The notes under the pieces: model-generated
Told to the model about the DNA's origin: nothing
Database searches by the model: none
What the model saw: the letters and a program-made list of their open reading frames with translations, nothing else
In this document: positions 1-5,145 of the stretch, piece after piece
How positions within the stretch are numbered: the stretch's first letter is position 1
How the letters are laid out: the number at the start of each line of letters is the position of its first letter
NCBI GenBank assembly: GCA_028284565.1
Contig: JANQRM010000335.1
Coordinates: forward strand, 1 to 5,145
Origin: Anaerolineae bacterium
GTDB lineage: Bacteria; Chloroflexota; Anaerolineae; Aggregatilineales; Phototrophicaceae
Direction: 5' to 3'
Length of the DNA stretch: 5,145 nt
Translations under genes and position numbers: made by a program

Positions 1-350
1 ACATCACGGGTAATATCCTCGTTGGTGAAACTGCAGTCATCGAAGCCGATATTCATGCCCTAAATATCTCCATTGCTGGTACGGTTCGTGGCAATGTCAG
101 TGGCAAAAAGGTGCAATTGCTCCAATCCGGCAGAATCTGGGGTGATATTAGTGCCGCTTCACTCACTACTGAAGAGGGTGCATTTATTGACGGGAAAATC
201 ACCATGTTGGGTCACGCCGCAACACGCCCACCGACGGAAGAAGAACTCGCTGAACACGAAGATGCTATTGCTGAATTAGTTGATGGTGATTCAGATGATG
301 AGACTTCTGCTATAGATTTCAAGAACGGTGACGAAGACGACAATGACTAA
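1..350 (+). CDS. Bactofilin family protein (polymer-forming cytoskeletal), 3' part only
   Basis: The gene is open from the left edge (first whole codon at position 3) and stops with TAA at 348-350, so the N-terminus is missing. The visible 115 residues begin with a run of short beta-strands with regularly spaced glycines (GNILVGETAVIEADI, IAGTVRGNV, QSGRIWGDISA, EEGAFIDGKITMLG). This is the pattern of the bactofilin (DUF583) beta-helix, whose members self-assemble into filaments without a nucleotide and act in cell shape, polarity or envelope organisation. After about residue 77 the helix gives way to a tail of about 40 residues very rich in Asp and Glu, ending GDEDDND, which is probably disordered. 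The last 8 bp overlap the phosphatase gene, so the two are probably co-transcribed. An ATG at 111 lies inside the beta-helix and is not a credible start. The family call is firm; the cellular role is inferred from the family only. Confidence 0.88.
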   Translation, partial: ITGNILVGETAVIEADIHALNISIAGTVRGNVSGKKVQLLQSGRIWGDISAASLTTEEGAFIDGKITMLGHAATRPPTEEELAEHEDAIAELVDGDSDDETSAIDFKNGDEDDND

Positions 351-816
351 AGTGTTATTCGTTTGTCTAGGGAATATCTGTCGCTCTCCGATGGCTGATG
401 CGGTATTTCATCAGAAGGTTAAGGATGCTAGGCTGAGTGATCAAATTCTGGTCGATTCAGCTGGTACGGCGGGTTATCATGCTGGAGAACAAGCGCATCG
501 TGGTACGTTGAATATCTTACGAAAGCACAACATCCCCTACAACGGACGCTCTAGGAAACTGACACGAAGCGATATGACTGAATTCGATTACATCTTAGCG
601 ATGGATAAGTCGAATCTGTCGAATATCCGCAAATTGGATAGTGGTGATTCCGGTGAGGTATTGCTCTTTCTTCGTGAAGCGAATCGGCAAGGTTTGGTGA
701 ACGTCGAAGAAGTGCCTGACCCCTATTATGATAATCGCTTTGATGAAGTTTACGAGTTGGTCACTAAGGGCAGTGATGCTTTGTTGGACTATATTCGACA
801 AGAGAAAGGCTTATAA
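343..816 (+). CDS. Low-molecular-weight protein-tyrosine phosphatase
   Basis: This 157-residue cytoplasmic phosphatase hydrolyses phosphotyrosine (or related phosphoesters) through a cysteinyl-phosphate intermediate. The N-terminal P-loop VCLGNICRSP contains the CX5R(S) signature, with nucleophile Cys8 and phosphate-binding Arg14. The general acid is Asp126 in the VPDPYYD motif near the C-terminus. Further family marks are DSAGTAGYHAG (residues 38-48) and the FDYILAMD stretch (81-88). Length is typical, so the protein looks complete. I chose ATG 343 because family members begin one to a few residues before the first strand (here MTKVLFVCLGN). An in-frame GTG at 328 would add five residues (MTKTT) and is the alternative. 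Neither start has a clear Shine-Dalgarno. ATG 343 sits inside the end of the bactofilin gene (ATGACTAA), which suggests translational coupling. In other bacteria such enzymes act on tyrosine kinases of polysaccharide export or on arsenate; nothing here identifies a substrate. Confidence 0.95.
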   Translation: MTKVLFVCLGNICRSPMADAVFHQKVKDARLSDQILVDSAGTAGYHAGEQAHRGTLNILRKHNIPYNGRSRKLTRSDMTEFDYILAMDKSNLSNIRKLDSGDSGEVLLFLREANRQGLVNVEEVPDPYYDNRFDEVYELVTKGSDALLDYIRQEKGL

Positions 817-817
817 A

Positions 818-1273
818 TCACTTTTTCGGTGGGACTTTTTTCGCTTTGAGGGCATTACGAAGTTCTTTCATGAGTAAGGAGCTGTTGTGATAATCGCCTG
901 ACATGGGAATGTAGAGCGCAAACCCTAAGACCATTATCAGCAGACCTAAGACCCCGTTACCACTGGCAAGGACAACCAAGCCAAGCACTACTGCAACTGC
1001 AAATATAATTCGCAATTGCTCTGGCGATGCACCTGTTGCGACTCGCGCTCGAATGACCGTCACGCCTCCTTCTCGCTCCAATTCACCACTCAGATGAGTT
1101 GTCCGCCGGAACTGTTTGGCAACTTGTGACGATACTGAAATCGAAAAGCGTCCGCCCTTTTCTACCCAGCCGTCAATATCGGGTCGAGTAGCTGTTGGTT
1201 TGGCGTGCATCCGTTGAGTTAGCGCGCTTAATGCCTTACTGACCGTCAACGAGGTATAGAGTTCAAACCGCAA
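818..1273 (-). CDS. Uncharacterised membrane protein with a C-terminal two-helix hairpin
   Basis: I do not recognise this 151-residue protein as a named family. It appears to start at TTG (1273-1271), supported by an AGGAG element 9 bases upstream, and stops with TGA at 820-818. Residues 1 to about 85 look like a small soluble alpha/beta domain: a first strand, a helix (SKALSALTQRM), the stretch GWVEKGGRFSISVS, then two strands around HLSGELEREGGVTVIRARV. Residues about 87-104 and 107-124 are two hydrophobic segments separated by a short Gly/Asn turn, consistent with a membrane hairpin, followed by a lysine-rich tail (ALKAKKVPPKK). This order, a small domain ending in a 'gel-x-x-x-ggv-x-i' pair of strands and then two membrane helices, recurs in many unassigned bacterial proteins. 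It lies 49 bp downstream of the dehydrogenase gene on the same strand. Its stop is one base from that of the convergent phosphatase gene. If TTG were not used, the next in-frame Met is residue 22, which would cut into the first helix. Confidence 0.75.
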   Translation of the reverse strand: MRFELYTSLTVSKALSALTQRMHAKPTATRPDIDGWVEKGGRFSISVSSQVAKQFRRTTHLSGELEREGGVTVIRARVATGASPEQLRIIFAVAVVLGLVVLASGNGVLGLLIMVLGFALYIPMSGDYHNSSLLMKELRNALKAKKVPPKK

Positions 1274-1282
1274 TGTGTGTTG

Positions 1283-1287
1283 CTCCT
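1283..1287 (-). promoter_or_regulatory. Ribosome binding site that supports the TTG start at 1273
   Basis: On the minus strand the sequence reads AGGAG, then nine bases, then TTG. This is a strong Shine-Dalgarno match at a usable distance. It supports the otherwise unusual TTG codon as the start of the 151-residue membrane protein, since no ATG or GTG in that frame lies between the site and the TTG. Confidence 0.6.
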
Positions 1288-1313
1288 GCTAATTAAAACA
1301 TTCGTGCTATTTT

Positions 1314-1343
1314 ATCAGATTTCTATAATGAACCTAGTGTCAA
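1314..1343 (-). promoter_or_regulatory. Possible weak promoter for the membrane protein gene
   Basis: The minus strand carries a perfect -35 hexamer TTGACA at 1343-1338, formed by Leu-Thr codons near the end of the dehydrogenase gene. After 18 bases comes TCTGAT (1319-1314), which matches TATAAT at four of six positions. An overlapping TAAAAT at 1314-1309 is a better -10 but is 23 bases from the -35, which is too far. The gene could use this as its own promoter or simply be read through from the dehydrogenase. The TTGACA may be a coding coincidence. Confidence 0.25.
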
Positions 1344-2093
1344 GCCACCATCAAAGACAAAGACTTCTCCTGTTGCGAAGTTGGAGGCAGGTGATGCCAA
1401 GAAGAGTGCTAAGCCCGCAATATCAATGGGATCGCCAATACGTCCCACTGGGGATTTAGCAATGATTTGTTCACGGAGTTCATCATTTTCCCAAAGGACT
1501 TGGGCAAATTTGGTCTTCACTAAACCGGGTGCAACAGCGTTGACTTGGATGTTTTCTGAGCCAAGTTCCATCGCAAGTGACTGAGTTAAGCTGATGACTG
1601 CCGCTTTGGTCATGCTGTAAATACCTTGAAAATTGCCGGGACTTAAACCAGCGATTGAGGCAACATTGATGATTTTTCCACCCCCATTTTGTTTCATGAT
1701 CGGAACAACGGCTTGGCAGAGCCAGACATTGCCCATCACATTAACTTGGAATGTTTTGTCCCAATAGCTATCGGCGGCTTCAAGGGTTTGTGCAAAGTGG
1801 GGATTGGTGGCGGCGTTGTTAATGAGAATATCGACTGTGCCATACATTTCCATCGTCTGGTTGACGAGGTTGTTGAGGGCTTCTTTGTCGCCATTGTGTG
1901 CCGCGATTGCGGAGACTTCTCCCCCTTTACCACGAATAGATTCGGCAACTTCATCGAGAGCATCTTGTTTCCGGCTGGAGATAACGACTTTTGCGCCTGC
2001 TTCAGTTAGGACTTCAGCAATGGATAATCCGATTCCCCGTGATGCTCCCGTGACAATGGCGACTTTTCCAGAAATATCGAAAAGGGATGACAT
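1323..2093 (-). CDS. Short-chain dehydrogenase/reductase, classical type, DHRS4-like
   Basis: This 256-residue cytoplasmic NAD(P)-dependent oxidoreductase is complete and of normal classical SDR length. The Rossmann nucleotide-binding motif TGASRGIG is at residues 15-22, and NNAA at 92-95 stabilises the central sheet. The catalytic tetrad is Asn118, Ser146, Tyr159 and Lys163 (YSMTK). The PG motif is at 189-190 (VAPGLVKTKF). The C-terminal GEVFVFDGGLTLG is also typical. SSRK after the second strand puts Arg41 where NADP-binding SDRs often carry a basic residue, so NADPH is the likelier cofactor (inference). The stretches VVISSRKQDALDEVA, NNAATNPHF and APGLVKTKFAQVLWE resemble, as I recall them, the DHRS4-like carbonyl reductase group rather than FabG. 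The substrate cannot be read from the sequence. The ATG at 2093 has AGAAGG 10 bases upstream (2109-2104), inside the end of the preceding 62-residue gene. The 6-bp gap between the two genes argues for one transcript. Confidence 0.93.
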   Translation of the reverse strand: MSSLFDISGKVAIVTGASRGIGLSIAEVLTEAGAKVVISSRKQDALDEVAESIRGKGGEVSAIAAHNGDKEALNNLVNQTMEMYGTVDILINNAATNPHFAQTLEAADSYWDKTFQVNVMGNVWLCQAVVPIMKQNGGGKIINVASIAGLSPGNFQGIYSMTKAAVISLTQSLAMELGSENIQVNAVAPGLVKTKFAQVLWENDELREQIIAKSPVGRIGDPIDIAGLALFLASPASNFATGEVFVFDGGLTLGSL

Positions 2094-2099
2094 GAAATG

Positions 2100-2288
2100 T
2101 TAGCCTTCTTCAGAGTCATCGACTTCGCGTTGTAAGATGACCACACCCCACATGAGTTCTGCACCTGTGCCTGCGCCCGATGTGATGATTTCATAGCCCT
2201 CATTAACGAGGCGAGATAATTCTTTTTCACCCTCCTCGCGTCCTTCGCGGTCATTGATGAATGTAAAGATTTTTACTTGTTTTGCCAT
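2100..2288 (-). CDS. Small uncharacterised protein, possibly DUF4177-like
   Basis: This 62-residue protein starts at ATG 2288 and stops with TAA at 2102-2100. A purine-rich Shine-Dalgarno (GGGAGAGGG, 2306-2298) lies nine bases before the start, which supports a real gene. The predicted layout is a strand (QVKIFTFIN), a charged helix (GREEGEKELSRLVNEG), a strand (YEIITSGA), a Gly/Ala-rich turn and a final strand (WGVVILQRE), then an acidic tail. This beta-alpha-beta-beta order, with 'L-x-x-L-x-x-x-G-(Y/W)-E-(I/L)' after the first helix and a closing 'v-v-I-L-x-R', resembles the small DUF4177 fold found in many bacteria, whose function is unknown to me. There is no signal peptide, membrane segment or cysteine. 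The gene lies 6 bp before the dehydrogenase gene and is probably translated with it; the dehydrogenase ribosome site is inside its 3' end. The existence of the gene is well supported; the family link is tentative. Confidence 0.75.
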   Translation of the reverse strand: MAKQVKIFTFINDREGREEGEKELSRLVNEGYEIITSGAGTGAELMWGVVILQREVDDSEEG

Positions 2289-2322
2289 GTGGATTTACCC
2301 TCTCCCTTACAGTGATGGCTCT

Positions 2323-2328
2323 ATTGTA
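2323..2328 (-). promoter_or_regulatory. Candidate -10 box before the 62-residue gene
   Basis: The minus strand has TACAAT (five of six matches to TATAAT) 34 bases before the start codon, within the 113-bp gap after the pullulanase gene. No convincing -35 lies 16-18 bases upstream; the nearest similar hexamer, TCAACA at 2357-2352, is 23 bases away. Placement before a gene pair with a good ribosome site makes a promoter plausible, but the motif evidence is thin. Confidence 0.3.
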
Positions 2329-2369
2329 TCGGATGGATTGGTTTGCGCTACTGTTGATAATTAAATATT

Positions 2370-2389
2370 GTGATGCCTTTCTACACCAC
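2370..2389 (-). terminator. Possible weak hairpin downstream of the pullulanase gene
   Basis: Thirteen to thirty-two bases after the pullulanase stop codon, the minus-strand transcript can fold GTGGTGT against GCATCAC (7 bp, two of them G-U) around the loop AGAAAG. The following bases are A/T-rich (AATATTTAATT) but do not form a U-tract, so this is at best a poor intrinsic terminator. It could instead be a 3' end stabiliser or chance. Confidence 0.25.
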
Positions 2390-2401
2390 CCTATTGATAT
2401 A

Positions 2402-5145
2402 TTAGCCTTGTGGCAGGACAAAGACGGCGGTTGTGAGTGCTGGCACACTGAATGTTGCGGAAGCATTGTCATAGCTGGCGGTTTGCATGATTTCATCGGA
2501 TGAATTCGCTAACACAGGATGGAGTTCGAGTGCCAAATCCGTTCCTTGTAAGGCTTGTGGTGAGAAATCAATCGCTTCGTTGCGTCCGTTGAAGACCACG
2601 ATGATGAGGTCATGATTGGGATCAATATCCTCTAAATCGCCACCATCGGCAAGGCTCATGACAATCACACCGGGCAATTGATCTGTGCCTGTGTTATGGA
2701 AAGCGAGACGATTTTGGACATCTTCGGCTGTGGGGAGACGGAAGAGTGTAGAACTTTGACGTACCTGTAACATCTCGCGGAATGCCATCACATTTGCCAG
2801 AATATCCTCTTGTGTCGGAATAAGACTGTCATCGGACAAACGCGGAACCATCAAATCCCACACCCCTTGATTATCGGCGGCAGGTGGCAAGCCAATTCCA
2901 AAGTTGTTGGTTTGATAGGCAAAGTCGAGACGATTGAACCAATCCCCGGAATTGTAGCTGTTTCTGTCCATAGATTTAGAGCGCAACATATCGCTTCCCG
3001 CATGGAAGAAGGGAATGCCTTGTGAATACATGACATAGCTCAAGCCTAGATTTTGCATCCGCACTCGGTCTGGAACCGGTGTCGCAAGTGGCGCCTTATA
3101 GGCAATTTCGTCGTAAAGTGTTTCGTTATCATGCTTGGAGACATAGACGATATTCTCTTGAGGCAAGAGATTATAACCAGCTGGTGAACCATTGTAATCA
3201 ATCTCTGCGCCTGAGACGACATCACCATCCATATTCTCGAAGCTATAGTCACGTAAGTTGCCTGCTAAGCCGATGCGTGTTTGGTCAGCAAAGAGCAAAG
3301 CACGTTCCAAACTTTCATTGAGGTCATCTAAGCCATTGGGATTGGTGAAGACACCGTTGGCGAGACCTTGTTCGAGTTGTCCGCCGAAGGGATTACCACC
3401 GCGCACGGCATCGCGTAGACGATCATTGAATGTGCCGATACCTGTGCCACCCATGTTAAGTTGCGTCGCGTTGATACCACGCGCATTATCGGCAACTTCA
3501 CCAAAGTTCCAACCTTCACCATAGACATAGATTGTCGTGCCATCGACTCCGTGTTCTTCAATTGTGAGTGAATCGAGAGCTTCCCGTACTGCAAGCATAT
3601 CCTCACGCATGTGATGCCCCATGAGATCGAAACGGAAACCATCGACTTTATATTCAATTGCCCAATGCAGAATGGAGTCGATCATAAGTTTACGCATCAT
3701 GTCGTGTTCGGTTGCCGTATTTTGACAGCAGGTACTGGTTTCTACACGCCCGACTGCATTCAGGCGATGATAGTAACCAGGAACGACACGATCTAAGACC
3801 GACTTACCTGCTTGACCGGAAGCATTGGTGTGATTATAGACGACATCCATCACGAAACGTAAACCGACTTGATTGAGCGATTGAACCATCTGACGATATT
3901 CGAGAATGCGTTGTGCGCCGTTGGGGTCGGTTGAATAACTACCTTCGGGGACGTTGTAATGGAAGGGGTCATATCCCCAATTGAAAGCATCTAGGTCACG
4001 GATGGGGTCAATAAGAGCTTGTTGTTGAGCAGAGTCGGCTGGGAATTCAGCAAGTTCTTCATAGCTGGGTTCAAACCACCGACGCTTGTTCTCGTTGATA
4101 GTGGTAATATCGAAGGTTGGGAGTAGATGGAGATGCGTTAGTCCAGCTTGTTGCAATGCCGTGAGATGTTGCATCCCATTGGAGTTATCGAGTGTGAAGG
4201 CAAGATATGTTCCACGTACTTCTTCAGGGACAGATTCATCAAAGACGCTGAAGTCACGGATATGGAGTTCATAGACGATGACATCATTGGGTGAATTGAG
4301 TGTGGGTTTCATCAGGTCTTGCCAGCCGTCGGGCATCCATGCGGTGCTGGTGATGTCGATAATTTGGCTTTTGAGGCTGTTCAAGGACAAGCTGACCGAA
4401 TAGGGGTCAGTGACGAGATTGGTCTCGATGGCCATGGTGGAGGGTGCATAGACTTGAACTTCGTAGAGGTAGAATTTGCCCAGCCAATCGGCTTCTCCTG
4501 TGATTTCCCATGTGCCGTGGTCAGGATTAGGAGTCATTTCAAAGATGGTTGCTTCGGCATCGCTACCTGCTTCATCAAAGAGATGGAGATTAACCGATTG
4601 TGCAGTGGGCGACCAGACACGCAACGTTGGTATTTCGTCGTCGATGATGACACCAAGTTCACCATCATAGGTAAAGAGGTCATCCAGTACGCCGGGGATT
4701 TGGAGGCTGGTTAGATTGAGGAAATCACCGGAATCGTTGAGCATCCCCACAGCAACTTGCCCTTTGAGTAGTTCAGGCACACTTTCAAGGTTATCTTCTG
4801 CAATTTGGAGGGCGGTTAAACCTGCCAGATGTGGGAATTTGACGAGAGTTTCCTCGGATAAGCCCTCGGGATTCACACTTAAATCAAGTGTTTCATATTG
4901 ACTATCGGGGTTAATGCCAAACAGTCCAACGCGGAAGCTTGCATCGGGGCTGTAGAAGAGTTGGTAGCTCTCGGCATCGGCTGATACATCCCAAGCAATG
5001 GTATCGGCACTCACCCAATATGCACGGGCTTCTCGCAAGTTGGATTCAGACACGCCTGCGCCTCCTGCACTGACGACTAAAGCACTCACACTGGGGTCAA
5101 AGATGAAGGTAACAGGTGTACCATCTTCAGGAACCGAGAACGAAA
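2402..5145 (-). CDS. Pullulanase-type alpha-1,6-glucosidase (GH13), 5' end outside the window
   Basis: This enzyme hydrolyses alpha-1,6 branch bonds in pullulan, amylopectin or limit dextrins. The frame is open to the right edge: 18 more codons (SFSVPEDGTPVTFIFDPS) precede the GTG at 5089, so that GTG is internal and the N-terminus, with any signal peptide, is not visible. Numbering from that GTG, residues about 20-140 match the pullulanase N2 domain and about 153-250 a CBM48-like module (TLRVWSPTAQSVNLHLFDE). The GH13 barrel spans about 268-775, and a C-terminal beta domain of the pullulanase type ends VFVLPQG. Signatures are VYELHIRDFS (272-281), FNWGYDP (369-375, in place of the usual YNWGYDP), DVVYNH (415-420), GFRFD with nucleophile Asp488 (3628-3626), YGEGW with acid/base Glu525 (3517-3515) and SKHDNE with Asp654 (3130-3128). 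All three catalytic residues are intact. The order and motifs fit the Klebsiella PulA/plant limit dextrinase branch rather than Bacillus type I pullulanases. Secretion and regulation cannot be judged here. Confidence 0.95.
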   Translation of the reverse strand, partial: SFSVPEDGTPVTFIFDPSVSALVVSAGGAGVSESNLREARAYWVSADTIAWDVSADAESYQLFYSPDASFRVGLFGINPDSQYETLDLSVNPEGLSEETLVKFPHLAGLTALQIAEDNLESVPELLKGQVAVGMLNDSGDFLNLTSLQIPGVLDDLFTYDGELGVIIDDEIPTLRVWSPTAQSVNLHLFDEAGSDAEATIFEMTPNPDHGTWEITGEADWLGKFYLYEVQVYAPSTMAIETNLVTDPYSVSLSLNSLKSQIIDITSTAWMPDGWQDLMKPTLNSPNDVIVYELHIRDFSVFDESVPEEVRGTYLAFTLDNSNGMQHLTALQQAGLTHLHLLPTFDITTINENKRRWFEPSYEELAEFPADSAQQQALIDPIRDLDAFNWGYDPFHYNVPEGSYSTDPNGAQRILEYRQMVQSLNQVGLRFVMDVVYNHTNASGQAGKSVLDRVVPGYYHRLNAVGRVETSTCCQNTATEHDMMRKLMIDSILHWAIEYKVDGFRFDLMGHHMREDMLAVREALDSLTIEEHGVDGTTIYVYGEGWNFGEVADNARGINATQLNMGGTGIGTFNDRLRDAVRGGNPFGGQLEQGLANGVFTNPNGLDDLNESLERALLFADQTRIGLAGNLRDYSFENMDGDVVSGAEIDYNGSPAGYNLLPQENIVYVSKHDNETLYDEIAYKAPLATPVPDRVRMQNLGLSYVMYSQGIPFFHAGSDMLRSKSMDRNSYNSGDWFNRLDFAYQTNNFGIGLPPAADNQGVWDLMVPRLSDDSLIPTQEDILANVMAFREMLQVRQSSTLFRLPTAEDVQNRLAFHNTGTDQLPGVIVMSLADGGDLEDIDPNHDLIIVVFNGRNEAIDFSPQALQGTDLALELHPVLANSSDEIMQTASYDNASATFSVPALTTAVFVLPQG

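Noticed and set aside
73..279. 68-residue plus-strand open frame overlapping the bactofilin gene
   Set aside because: It lies in another frame of a clear bactofilin beta-helix and has no recognisable features.
836..841. T6 run on the plus strand just after the phosphatase stop, as a possible terminator
   Set aside because: I find no stable stem immediately before it; the run lies in the lysine-rich C-terminal codons of the convergent gene.
1804..2103. 99-residue plus-strand open frame opposite the dehydrogenase (also the one at 1689-2009)
   Set aside because: Both are antisense to a complete SDR with all catalytic motifs and have no protein-like features of their own.
2251..2496. 81-residue minus-strand open frame bridging the pullulanase end and the 62-residue gene
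   Set aside because: It overlaps two better-supported genes in another frame and its composition does not look like a folded protein.
3328..3657. 109-residue minus-strand open frame inside the pullulanase
   Set aside because: It is a different frame of the catalytic barrel region that encodes the nucleophile and acid/base motifs.
4319..4714. 131-residue plus-strand open frame opposite the pullulanase
   Set aside because: It is antisense to the CBM48-like region of the pullulanase, so it is most simply a shadow of the real gene.
1..5145. A novel defence, mobile or RNA system
   Set aside because: No repeats, integrase, transposase, nuclease, reverse transcriptase, tRNA or large non-coding region is visible; the longest gene-free stretch is 113 bp.

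Overview
The window is a gene-dense bacterial chromosome segment with fairly balanced base composition. It holds six protein-coding genes in two convergent groups, two of them cut by the window edges. I see no rRNA, tRNA, CRISPR array, insertion sequence or phage gene. The gene set (bactofilin, small tyrosine phosphatase, DHRS4-like dehydrogenase, a large PulA/limit-dextrinase-type pullulanase) fits a free-living heterotroph that uses alpha-glucans. A Chloroflexota-like host is plausible, but this is a low-confidence guess from gene style, not from a marker gene.

Layout. Left, plus strand (1-816): the 3' part of a bactofilin gene overlaps the start of a low-molecular-weight protein-tyrosine phosphatase gene by 8 bp. 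Right, minus strand (818-5145): reading from the right edge, a long 5'-truncated pullulanase-type alpha-1,6-glucosidase, a 113-bp intergenic stretch, a 62-residue protein of unknown role, a short-chain dehydrogenase/reductase, and a 151-residue membrane protein that appears to start at TTG. The two groups meet tail to tail with one base between their stop codons (816 and 818), so there is no room for a terminator outside coding sequence.

How the genes relate. The 62-residue gene and the dehydrogenase are 6 bp apart and very likely co-transcribed. The membrane protein follows 49 bp later and may share that transcript or use its own weak promoter, whose -35 lies inside the end of the dehydrogenase gene. 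The pullulanase is probably a separate unit or only loosely linked, because the 113-bp gap contains a weak hairpin and a candidate -10. Nothing suggests that the dehydrogenase or membrane protein acts in starch breakdown. The pullulanase frame stays open to the right edge, so the GTG at 5089 is not its real start. Its catalytic residues are intact.

Most of the window is ordinary. The points most worth following are the resemblance of the pullulanase to plant limit dextrinases, the unassigned 62- and 151-residue proteins, and the one-base convergent junction.
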